From positions 1 to 28,686 of the forward strand of contig CAUDAE010000009.1 in NCBI GenBank assembly GCA_958447445.1: a stretch of 28,686 nucleotides of DNA, read 5' to 3'. Under the pieces are notes generated by a model that made no database searches, had not been told where the DNA came from, and saw only the letters and a program-made list of their open reading frames with translations. Within the stretch, counting starts at the first letter, position 1. Every line of letters begins with the position of its first letter. Below, in pieces: positions 8,501 through 16,313 of this stretch. This stretch comes from an uncultured Collinsella sp. GTDB taxonomy: Bacteria; Actinomycetota; Coriobacteriia; Coriobacteriales; Coriobacteriaceae. Both the position numbers and the translations under genes were made by a program.

Positions 8501-8670
8501 GCAGCATGGACTTCGACGCCCTGCTCGATCGCGTTGAGGCCGGCATCGCCGAGCGCCTGCGCGAGCTCGAGGCGGGCAACGTTGCCGCCGTCGACCCGAC
8601 GTCGGCTCAGGCCGCGCATGCGCGCTGCTCGTATAACCACGAAGGAACGTTTGTAAGGAGGGACGTGTAG
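5572..8670 (+). CDS. addB: AddB-like subunit of the AddAB helicase-nuclease
   Basis: Partner of AddA in the complex that unwinds and degrades broken DNA ends and prepares 3' tails for RecA. The 1032-residue protein has an inactive UvrD-like N-terminal half and a C-terminal PD-(D/E)XK nuclease: SASQIEAYSTCPLCWF (C726, C729), H755 in GNFVHDVLEHLH, GRIDRVD (D864), VIDYKHR (D878, K880) and QTLIY (Q916, Y920). The nuclease set looks complete. Two departures from Bacillus AddB: no Walker A motif near the N terminus, and of the four Fe-S cysteines only C726 and C1019 have obvious counterparts (H1016 and G1025 stand at the others). The product is somewhat shorter than the Bacillus protein. GGAGG at 5564-5568 supports the ATG. 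The AddA start lies three bases beyond the stop, so the two are co-translated. Confidence 0.88.
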   Translation: MPVRIYTTIAGTDLSDAESALLADLIARRGRAVLLAPTFAELDLCRHDAAEAGASLGIDYKTPSSWLRSLWELLGDGRDFVDNLQRQMLFSDMIARRDDADLQPLSRSQGTVRMLARMARDVLPGVAGTGAERCCDNVCKPKPKSDAEARVFELLCAYACGLDRRDMVEPCEAADIMAGALTDSLPACARAVCVRGVTSFTYSLLELLSAVANNGGEVVVLLAREQAAMREELATALDTRGVLFEVAPLDEDAGAPATAPKSVARPAFVEVAGPHARARVYADVIDKMVKAHKESKVNDAASAPADPVRVLVVSARAPQLFGELAARLAARHIAAETTEFTAFSQSIVGRQFTALANLIERMKAADEGTASKTEWWPAPELTDWIYSPLSGADAVNARTFDKNMRLSRSKTTAGVKSLLQSVQGQVRGARKATSDDNWFKNVPCVVSDVFQALWRDKPVTALKAMLAVAEALPDRALGGLDGQARRQAETALLRHAIDILMNDARALDVSQAATVPVLDGVRTKVDKRSTAYDYETYEVDRTPRAQVRFASLADASVLRPGSYDAVLFADVDLDSYPLSHEEGPLATLTAELRRDGVSLEPAALLRVRFGRAMQAASGPVALARVTHDRQARECYPAAVWTELWAHAEAAGAAKPMRVGEGDIIADFDPAAGEGLKRERVTCEAPQHLSAEAVPYLVLRRRDGEGEDAPLVPRLTSASQIEAYSTCPLCWFVSYRVKPQSIDAGFGNMEKGNFVHDVLEHLHARLPQEGMERVTPENLPRAQELLHEVFDETLAEHAGKRGTEGPLVPLSAVEERQVAEILPQLEGVLAYESEALAPFAPRYLEFAFNELKVEYAGWPLGGRIDRVDVDAENRAVVIDYKHRTGVEEFKLADPTVRDEESGTAPIDDPRWLPPHTQTLIYAQAMRRALDLDTRAALYFSTKGGKPALRGAASAELLEEERGDGRIPGLKKGFSGEGGSMDFDALLDRVEAGIAERLRELEAGNVAAVDPTSAQAAHARCSYNHEGTFVRRDV

Positions 8671-8673
8671 ACC

Positions 8674-11600
8674 ATGGATCTTTCGACTTTGATGCCGCAA
8701 CAGCTGCAGATTGTCAAAACGCTCGACCGTCCGCTGTTTGTCTCGGCGGGCGCCGGTTCGGGCAAGACCTTTACCCTCACGCGTCGCATCGTCTACGCGC
8801 TCTCGCCCGAATCCGGTCCGTTCGTTGAACATCTTGACCAGGTGCTCGCCATTACCTTTACCAAAGATGCCGCGGCCGAGATCCGTGACCGCGTGCGCCG
8901 TGCGCTTATCGACGAGGGCATGGACGAGGAAGCACTGACCGTCGACGACCCGTGGATCTCGCCCATTCACGGCATGTGCTCGCGTATCCTGCGCGCGCAC
9001 GCGCTGGAGCTGGGCATCGACCCCGAGTTCACGGTGCTCACCGATACCGACGAGCTCATGGATCAGGCTGTTGAGCATGTGCTGGGTCGCGCGACGGCAC
9101 CCGATGCCGCCCCCGAGCTCGCGGCATCGCTCAAGGCCCTCTATGCCTGGTATCCCATGGCGGGCGAGGGCGGTTCCTTTGGCGGCGGTACGACCATCAA
9201 GGGTCTGGTGCGCGACCTGCTGGAGCTGTCGAGCCAGTTGCCGGACGGTATGGACGATGTGCGCGTGGCACGCGGCCAGGCCGACACCTCGGCGCTTGCG
9301 GATGCATATCGTGCGGCGTTGGGCGCGAGCAAGGCCGCGACCGAGAAAGCGCAGGTGGCACTCGACGCCATCGACGCGTTTGAGGCGAGCGGCAAAACCA
9401 TGGAGGATGCGGCGCGACTCATGATGTCGTGCAGCATGCCTCGGGCGAGCAAGGTGTTTCCTAAGGAGCAGGTGGGGCTACTCAAGGCCGAGGCAGCCGA
9501 TGCGTTTATCAATATCGTGTTGGCCTGCGGTGGTCCCGCGCTCGATGCACTGGTGGGGCTTGCCCGTGCTGTGGAGGCGGAGTACCGTGCGCTCAAGGCC
9601 GACCTGTCCGCGCTCGACAACAACGACTTGCTCCGCATGGCCTACGAGGCGCTGCGCGACTACCCGGCTATTCGAGCCGCCTACGAGGGCCGCTTTAAGA
9701 TGGTCATGATCGACGAGTTCCAGGACACCGACCAGATGCAGGTCGATCTGATTCGCTATCTGACGGGCGCGGGGGAGCGCGCGCTGTGCACCGTGGGCGA
9801 TGCGCAGCAGTCGATCTATCGCTTTCGCGGTGCCGAGGTCGAGGTATTCCGCCGTCAGGAGCGCAAGGTGGGCTCCTCTGCTGCGCCCGAGACGTCCGTC
9901 GCATCCGATGCCCCTGCCGGTGAGCTCGTCAAGCTCGTGCGCAACTTCCGCAGCCACGACGAGGTGCTGCGCTATGTGGCACGCGTCTTTGACGGCGATA
10001 CCGGTGGTTTGATGCAGGGGTTCTTGGATCTTGAGCCGAGTGACGATCACGAGGACAAGCTCAAGGCAAAGGCTTCGCGCCGCCAGGCGCTGCTCGTTGC
10101 CGGCGGCAGTACGCAGGAGCGCACACAGGCCAAGGCCCGTGCGATCGCTGAGCGATTCCGCGCGCTTGCCGATGCCGGCCAGCCTCAGGGCGGCATGGTG
10201 CTGCTGCTGGGCCGCATGACCAACGCAGACGTCTACGCACAGGCCTTCCGCGACCAGGGGCTCGACTGCGTCATCGCGGGCGGCTCGGTCTTTGCGCAGG
10301 CTGCCGAGGTGCAGACGGTGCGCGCCCTGGTTTGTGCACTCGCCAATCCGGCCGATACGGCGCAGGGTCTTATGCCACTGCTGGCCTCGCCGATGTTTGC
10401 ACTCGGCGCCCAGGAGTTCCTGGCGCTGGCGACCAAACTCGATAGCGAGACGGGGGAGACCTCGCGCCGGAATATCGACGTGGGTATCATGAGCGATTCC
10501 GATGTGCCGGGTTTGCAAGACTTGCCGCTCGTGACGCGCGCCCGCGAGGTGCTGCGGTATGCGTTTCGTCGCGTGGGCCGCGATTCGTTCGCCGCCATCG
10601 CGCGCGACGTGGTCAACGCCTCCGGCTGGTTTGTGCGTCTGGCACAGCGTGGTCCCGAGGGCAAGGCCATTGCCGCCAACGTGCTCAAGGCGCTCGACGC
10701 TGTGGCCGAGGCGGAGGCCGAGTTCGGCAACTCGCCGCGTTCCATCGCGCTTGCCTTCGATCGCTTCCTGGCGGGCAAGGAAGCCCCGGGTGCCCTCAAC
10801 GAGGAGGGCGACGGCGCGGTGCGCATCATGACGGTACACGCCTCCAAGGGTCTGGAATATCCGGTCGTGGCGGTCGCCGAGTGCTTTGGCGTGCGTAAGT
10901 CCTCGGGTGCGGCACAGATGGGTCGCGTCGAGGGCGGGGCGCAGGTCGTGGCACTGCCGGCGCGCTTCGACGGCGTTAAGCTTGCCGACGGTACCTTCGT
11001 GAAGGGCGATGACGTCAAAAAGCAGTTTGAACACGCGTTTAAGGGCAAGGGCACGTCACTGTGGTTGCCGCCGGAGCTCATGGAGGACGTCTGTGCGACG
11101 GGTTCTCCCGCCGAGGCATTTGCTCGCCTGCGCAACGACGACCTGCAGCTTTCGCTCGAGGAGCGGGCTCGTCTGCTCTATGTCGCCATGACGCGAGCGC
11201 GTGAGCTGGTCATTCTGGCGATGGATGCCGGCGTGAGCCGCGGCAAGGTGACGGCGCCGACCTTCGATGTCGAGACCGATCTGACCTACGATGTCCTGCG
11301 CCGCATTCTGCCGACGGACGCTCTGGACATGCCGCAGCTCGATAGCGACCGTTTGGTGTTCGACAACTCCAAGCCGGGCGACTACGAGTTCATTTCGCTC
11401 GCGGGCTTTACCTTTGGCGAGCAGGCGTTTGAGGCCAACGCTTCGTTGGATGCCGAGGGCAGGCTTGTTCGTGGCGATGCGGAGCCGGAGGGTGCCGGTG
11501 CAGATGCCCGCGCCGCCGTTCCCGGTCCTGCCGACCCCGAGCCCGATGCGTTTGAGCTCGTGTATCCCCAGGCGGTGGGCGTGCGCATGGGCATCTGTCC

Positions 11601-12306
11601 GTTCCCGGCGCGTGACTCGTATAGCTACTCGTCAATCGCGGCGGCGCTCCATGCCGAGACGGAAGACCGTGCCGCCGAGGCTCGTGTTCCCATGGACGAG
11701 TCCGGCGATGATGCAGAGTCGGATGGCTCGGAGATGACGGATGCAGACGTGGCTGCTGTCGAGCCCGCCGGCAATCCCATGGCGCTGGGCTCGGCCTTCC
11801 ACGCTGCCTGCCAGTGGCTCATCGAGATGGGTGCCGATGCGCTGCCCGCCGAGCGTGCCGACGCCCTGGCTCGCTTGTGGCGCCTGACGCCGGAACAGCG
11901 TGAGCGCTTCGATGTCGCTCTGGATCGCTGGCTCAAGTCGTCGGTTCGTGCCGACCTGCTCGCGTGGCCGTGCGTTCGCGCCGAGGTGCCGTTCTTTTCG
12001 CTGGGCTGCGAGGACGAGGACATCGCTCGCTACGGTGCATATGCCGAAGGCGCCATCGATGCACTGGCGACGAACCCGGCGGATTCGTCACGCGCGCTGG
12101 TCATCGACTATAAGACGGGCGGCACGCCGGACGAGACGCCGGACCAGCTGCTCGAGAAGCACGCCCTGCAGGCGCGCGTTTACGCCGACGTGTTGCACAA
12201 GGCGGGCTTTGAGGCCGTGACCGTCAAGTTCGTTAGCGTGGAGCAGCCTCATCCAACCATCGTCGTCGAAGCCGCTGAACCTCAAGTAGTCACCTACAAC
12301 CTCTAA
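8674..12306 (+). CDS. addA: ATP-dependent helicase/nuclease subunit AddA (UvrD family)
   Basis: Motor subunit of the AddAB end-resection complex, 1210 residues, close to the Bacillus length. All superfamily-1A helicase motifs are visible: Walker A AGAGSGKT (25-32), Ia AITFTKDAAAEI, Walker B MIDEFQDTD (D347, E348), III GDAQQSIYRFRG, IV LVRNFRSHDEV, V MTVHASKGLEYPVV and VI LLYVAMTRARE. The C-terminal nuclease is intact: EGAIDAL (D1129), VIDYKTG (D1145, K1147) and QARVY (Q1166, Y1170), so each subunit should cut one strand. A low-complexity acidic Ala/Glu/Asp linker, roughly residues 930-1030, separates helicase and nuclease. AAGGAGGG at about 8655 is the likely ribosome-binding site inside the addB end. 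No SOS box is visible before addB. Confidence 0.95.
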   Translation: MDLSTLMPQQLQIVKTLDRPLFVSAGAGSGKTFTLTRRIVYALSPESGPFVEHLDQVLAITFTKDAAAEIRDRVRRALIDEGMDEEALTVDDPWISPIHGMCSRILRAHALELGIDPEFTVLTDTDELMDQAVEHVLGRATAPDAAPELAASLKALYAWYPMAGEGGSFGGGTTIKGLVRDLLELSSQLPDGMDDVRVARGQADTSALADAYRAALGASKAATEKAQVALDAIDAFEASGKTMEDAARLMMSCSMPRASKVFPKEQVGLLKAEAADAFINIVLACGGPALDALVGLARAVEAEYRALKADLSALDNNDLLRMAYEALRDYPAIRAAYEGRFKMVMIDEFQDTDQMQVDLIRYLTGAGERALCTVGDAQQSIYRFRGAEVEVFRRQERKVGSSAAPETSVASDAPAGELVKLVRNFRSHDEVLRYVARVFDGDTGGLMQGFLDLEPSDDHEDKLKAKASRRQALLVAGGSTQERTQAKARAIAERFRALADAGQPQGGMVLLLGRMTNADVYAQAFRDQGLDCVIAGGSVFAQAAEVQTVRALVCALANPADTAQGLMPLLASPMFALGAQEFLALATKLDSETGETSRRNIDVGIMSDSDVPGLQDLPLVTRAREVLRYAFRRVGRDSFAAIARDVVNASGWFVRLAQRGPEGKAIAANVLKALDAVAEAEAEFGNSPRSIALAFDRFLAGKEAPGALNEEGDGAVRIMTVHASKGLEYPVVAVAECFGVRKSSGAAQMGRVEGGAQVVALPARFDGVKLADGTFVKGDDVKKQFEHAFKGKGTSLWLPPELMEDVCATGSPAEAFARLRNDDLQLSLEERARLLYVAMTRARELVILAMDAGVSRGKVTAPTFDVETDLTYDVLRRILPTDALDMPQLDSDRLVFDNSKPGDYEFISLAGFTFGEQAFEANASLDAEGRLVRGDAEPEGAGADARAAVPGPADPEPDAFELVYPQAVGVRMGICPFPARDSYSYSSIAAALHAETEDRAAEARVPMDESGDDAESDGSEMTDADVAAVEPAGNPMALGSAFHAACQWLIEMGADALPAERADALARLWRLTPEQRERFDVALDRWLKSSVRADLLAWPCVRAEVPFFSLGCEDEDIARYGAYAEGAIDALATNPADSSRALVIDYKTGGTPDETPDQLLEKHALQARVYADVLHKAGFEAVTVKFVSVEQPHPTIVVEAAEPQVVTYNL

Positions 12307-12318
12307 CCCTCAGATAAC

Positions 12319-12380
12319 TTGCGGTGGAATACGGACTGTTTTGGCAAAAAAGCCGCCAAACGGTCCGCATTTCACCGCAA
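12319..12380. repeat. Long palindromic intergenic repeat, copy 2
   Basis: Arms of 23 bases at 12319-12341 (begins TTGCGGTGGAATACGGAC) and 12358-12380 pair with two G-T wobbles and one A-C mismatch, around a 16-base centre containing GGC-A6-GCC. Its reverse complement matches copy 1 (1275-1337) at 41 of the 46 arm positions by eye and shares the GGCGG just after the left arm. One pair is flipped G-C to C-G, keeping the stem. It starts 13 bases after the addA stop and might limit read-through into dnaE, but has no T run after the outer arm. Confidence 0.85.
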
Positions 12381-12481
12381 CTGCAAGAGGAGCCGTGTTG
12401 GTTTGGCTAGGTTCGGGTGCCGTCCGCGCCGTGCGGTAAAATCGTTCAGTCAGAACACGAACCCGCATCGGAGCTCATCAC

Positions 12482-15400
12482 ATGGCATTCGTCCATCTGC
12501 ACAATCACACTGTTTTCTCCATGCTTGACGGCGCAACCCGTATCCAGGATATGGTCAATCGTGCCGTTGAACTTGGCATGCCCGCCGTGGCCATTACCGA
12601 CCACGGCTACATGTATGGCGTGCCCGACCTGGCGCTGGCCTGCGACGCCGTCAATCACAACACGCCCGAGTACAAAACCTGGAGCCACGACAAGGCCTTC
12701 TTGGAAAAGGACCGCCGCGACGAGCTGGTGGAGCCCGACCCCGAGGCAAACCCGCGCGAGCATGCCCAGTACGTCAAAGACATGGCCATGTGGGACGAGA
12801 AGGGCAACATCGACGAGCTCAAACCGCCCCTGGTCATCAAGCCCATCTTTGGCTGCGAGGTCTACTTTACGCCGGACGAGACCCTTGCCCGCGACCACAA
12901 GCCCGAGCTCTACCACATGATCCTTCTGGCCAAGGATCAGGAGGGCTACGTCAACCTAATGCAGACGGTCTCCGAGGCCGCCGTGCAGGGCTTTTACTAC
13001 AAGCCGCGCGTGACGCTCGACAACCTGCGCCGCCACGCCAAGGGTATGATCTGCACGAGCGCCTGCATCGCGGGCATCATCCCCAAATACATCGACCGCG
13101 GTGACATGGAGGGCGCCATCAAGTGGGCCGAGACCTTCCGTGATACCTTCGAGCCCGGCGACTTCTATATCGAGATCCAGGAACACGGCATCACCACCGA
13201 CAACGGCCTGACCGACGAGCAGATGGACCGCACGCTCATCGACATCGCCAAGCAGGTGAGCGTCAAGGTTATCGCTACCAACGACTTCCACTACCTGCGC
13301 CGCGAGGACGCGCCCGTGCAGGACGTCATCATGTGCATCGGCATGAACGCCAAGGTTGACGACCCCAACCGCATGCGCATGACCGGCTCGGAGTTTTACA
13401 TGAAGACCGAGGAGGAGATGCGGGCGATGTTCCCGTATTGCCCCGAGGCCTGCGACAACACGCTCGAGATCGCCGACAAGTGCTACGTTGAGCTGGACTG
13501 GGACTCCATCATCCTGCCGCGCTTCCCGTTGCTCGACCCCGGCGAGACGCACGAGAGCCAGTTCCGCCGCGAGTGCGAGAAGGGCCTGCGCCAGCACTAC
13601 GGCGACGACTGGGCCACGCGCGAGATCGGTGGCGTCAACATCAAAGAACGCTTTGAGTACGAATACAAGGTCATCTGCGACAAGGGCTTTGCCGCCTACT
13701 TTTTGATCGTTGCCGAGTACGTGCAATGGGCCAAGGACAACGGCATCGGCGTCGGCCCCGGCCGTGGCTCGGCCGCCGGCGCTATCGTCGCCTACGCCAT
13801 GAACATCACCGCGTTCGACCCGCTCGAGAACGGCCTGATGTTCGAGAGGTTCCTGTCCCCGCAGCGTACCGAGATGCCCGATATCGATATGGACTTCGAC
13901 GATGAGCGGCGCCTCGAGGTCGTGGAGCACGTTCGCCAGCTCTACGGCCCCGAGAAGGTCACCCACGTCATCACCTACTCGACCATTAAGGCCAAGCAGG
14001 CCATCAACGACGCCGCGCGCGTGCTGGACTATCCGGTCTACATGGGCCAGCGCCTGTCCAAGATGGTCTCGAGCGACCCCAAGGTCAAGCTCAAGCAGGT
14101 GCTCGAAAAGCAACCCGGCAAAGAGGATCTGTTTAACCCCGACTTTGCCGAGGCCTATAAAAAGGATGACGACGCCCGCCGCATCATTGACACGGCGCTC
14201 TCGATCGAGGGTCTCACCCGTGGCGAGGGTGTGCACGCGTGCGCCGTTCTGATCTGCCGCGACCCCGTCAACGAGCACGTGCCCACCAAGCTCGACACCA
14301 AGGGCGGCGTCGAGATTACCCAGTACGAGGGCCATACCGTCGCCGACATGGGCCTGCTCAAGATGGACTTCCTGGGCCTGCGCACGCTGACGGTTATCTC
14401 CAAGGCCAAGGCAAACATCAAAAAGAACTTCGGCATCGACATCAAAGAGGAAGAGATTCCCTTTGACGATCCCGAGATCTTTAAGCTCATGGGCTCCGGT
14501 CACACCGCCGGCGTCTTCCAGGTCGAGTCCGCCGGCATGACGGCCACGATCAAGAACATGAAGCCCACCGAGTACAAGCACGTCGTGGCATTGATCGCCC
14601 TGTACCGCCCGGGCCCGCTGGGCGCCGGCATGGTTTCGTCTTACATCAACCGTATGAACGGCAAAGAGCCGGCCGTCTCCTACGATGACCGTCTGGACGA
14701 CATCCTGGGCGAAACCTACGGCACCATGGTCTACCAGGAACAGGTTATGCTCATCTCCGTCGAGATGTGCGGCTTCTCCAAGGGCGAATCGGACTCGCGT
14801 ATCCGTAAGCCCGTGGCTAAGAAAAAGATTAAGCTGCTCACGTCGACGGTGCTCCACTGGGAGGATGGCTCGGACGAGACCACCTACGACCACTGGATGA
14901 ACGGCGCTATCAAGAACAACTACACGCGCGAGGTCGCCCAGAAGATTTGGGACGATGTTCTCGAGTTCGCGTCCTACGCCTTCAACAAGTCGCACTCCGC
15001 CGGCTACGCCATCCTGGTTATGCAGACGGCGTGGCTCAAGGCACACTATCCGCACGAGTACATGGCGGCCGTTCTGACGTCCTATACGGGCAAGACCGAT
15101 AAGATCGTGCACTACGTCTCGGCGTGCCGTCACGACGGCATCCCCGTGCTGTCGCCAGATGTCAACGAGTCCGGTACCGAGTTCACGGCTACCAAGGAAG
15201 GCGTGCGCTTTGGTCTGGCCGGTATCCGCGGCGTGGGCACCGGCGTGGCGCAGGCGATTATCGCCGAGCGCGAGGCGGGCGGTCCGTTTAAGACGCTGCA
15301 CGACTTTGTCGAGCGCGTGGACTCGAGCCAGGCCAACCGTCGCGTGATCGAATCGCTGATCAAGGCAGGCGCCTTCGACTCCACGGGGTATCCGCGTCGC

Positions 15401-16285
15401 CAGATGATGCACTTTGTGGACAAGAACAACCCCGAGAACATCATCGATGCCGCGGTAAAGCGCCAGAAGGACCGCGCGAGCGGCCAGACGTCGTTCTTCG
15501 ATATGTTTGGCGACGTTGAGGGCTCGGGCTTTGAGGTGAGTGTACCCGATCCGGATGGCCAGGAGTGGGACCGCCACCTTAAGCTGAGCCAGGAGAAGGA
15601 GGTCCTGGGCATCTATGTCTCGGACCACCCGCTGCGCCCGTTTGAGTATGCACTTAGCAAAGCGCGCGACTTCTCGTTCTCGCAGATCGACACCGGCTAC
15701 GAGGTTCAGAATCCTACGGGCGGCACCATCAACCAGGAGATTCCCGAGGGTAAGGCGCTGTGGTGGGCCGGCATGGTCTCGAGCGTGTCCAAGCGCGTGA
15801 CCAAAAACGGCGACCCCATGGGCATCGTGCAGCTCGAAGACATGGAAGGCGAGGCCACGGTCGTGGTGTTCCCCAAGACCTACAAGGAGGCCGAGGGGTA
15901 CCTGTACGGCGAGGTCGATCCCGAGACCGGCGCGCAGCTGTCCGATGCGTTTGTGCGCATTAAGGGCAAGCTCGAGCGCTCGGACCGCGGCGACCAGATC
16001 ATCGCGCAGGAGATCGTGCCGCTGGAGCTTAGCGAGGAGAAAAACAAGCCCAAGGTCTTTGAGGTCATGGTGCCCAACAGTCGATTTAGCCAGGGCAATA
16101 TGGCGCGCCTGGCCACGGTGCTCACCACCAACCCGGGCGGCGACCGCGTGGAGATCTTTATTGAGCAAGTCGACGGGCGCGTGCTGCGTGCTGAGGTGCC
16201 GGCCAAGGTCAATGCACGCTCGATTCCGCTGCTGGCAGAGGCAAAGGCCATCGTCGGCAACCAAGGCCGCGTGACGGTTATCTAA
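12482..16285 (+). CDS. dnaE: DNA polymerase III subunit alpha (DnaE1 type)
   Basis: Catalytic subunit of the replicative polymerase, 1267 residues. The N-terminal PHP domain keeps metal-ligand motifs: HLHNH (H5, H7, H9), ITDHG (D40, H41), GCEVY (E126) and TNDFHYL, so PHP proofreading as described for mycobacterial DnaE1 is plausible. Polymerase acidic residues are in PDIDMDFDD (D467, D469) and KMDFLGLRTLT (D629). The fingers (GFSKGESDS, FNKSHSAGYA), helix-hairpin-helix (AGIRGVGTG) and OB fold (about residues 1095-1150) follow. Two insertions relative to common DnaE proteins: about 60 charged residues at 55-116 in the PHP domain, and about 11 after the fingers lysines KKKIKLL. CGGAG lies about ten bases before the ATG; a -10-like TAAAAT is near 12437. 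The SNF2 gene follows after 28 bases. Confidence 0.97.
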   Translation: MAFVHLHNHTVFSMLDGATRIQDMVNRAVELGMPAVAITDHGYMYGVPDLALACDAVNHNTPEYKTWSHDKAFLEKDRRDELVEPDPEANPREHAQYVKDMAMWDEKGNIDELKPPLVIKPIFGCEVYFTPDETLARDHKPELYHMILLAKDQEGYVNLMQTVSEAAVQGFYYKPRVTLDNLRRHAKGMICTSACIAGIIPKYIDRGDMEGAIKWAETFRDTFEPGDFYIEIQEHGITTDNGLTDEQMDRTLIDIAKQVSVKVIATNDFHYLRREDAPVQDVIMCIGMNAKVDDPNRMRMTGSEFYMKTEEEMRAMFPYCPEACDNTLEIADKCYVELDWDSIILPRFPLLDPGETHESQFRRECEKGLRQHYGDDWATREIGGVNIKERFEYEYKVICDKGFAAYFLIVAEYVQWAKDNGIGVGPGRGSAAGAIVAYAMNITAFDPLENGLMFERFLSPQRTEMPDIDMDFDDERRLEVVEHVRQLYGPEKVTHVITYSTIKAKQAINDAARVLDYPVYMGQRLSKMVSSDPKVKLKQVLEKQPGKEDLFNPDFAEAYKKDDDARRIIDTALSIEGLTRGEGVHACAVLICRDPVNEHVPTKLDTKGGVEITQYEGHTVADMGLLKMDFLGLRTLTVISKAKANIKKNFGIDIKEEEIPFDDPEIFKLMGSGHTAGVFQVESAGMTATIKNMKPTEYKHVVALIALYRPGPLGAGMVSSYINRMNGKEPAVSYDDRLDDILGETYGTMVYQEQVMLISVEMCGFSKGESDSRIRKPVAKKKIKLLTSTVLHWEDGSDETTYDHWMNGAIKNNYTREVAQKIWDDVLEFASYAFNKSHSAGYAILVMQTAWLKAHYPHEYMAAVLTSYTGKTDKIVHYVSACRHDGIPVLSPDVNESGTEFTATKEGVRFGLAGIRGVGTGVAQAIIAEREAGGPFKTLHDFVERVDSSQANRRVIESLIKAGAFDSTGYPRRQMMHFVDKNNPENIIDAAVKRQKDRASGQTSFFDMFGDVEGSGFEVSVPDPDGQEWDRHLKLSQEKEVLGIYVSDHPLRPFEYALSKARDFSFSQIDTGYEVQNPTGGTINQEIPEGKALWWAGMVSSVSKRVTKNGDPMGIVQLEDMEGEATVVVFPKTYKEAEGYLYGEVDPETGAQLSDAFVRIKGKLERSDRGDQIIAQEIVPLELSEEKNKPKVFEVMVPNSRFSQGNMARLATVLTTNPGGDRVEIFIEQVDGRVLRAEVPAKVNARSIPLLAEAKAIVGNQGRVTVI

Positions 16286-16313
16286 GCTACCCCGGGTGAG
16301 ATTGGAGGAAGTG

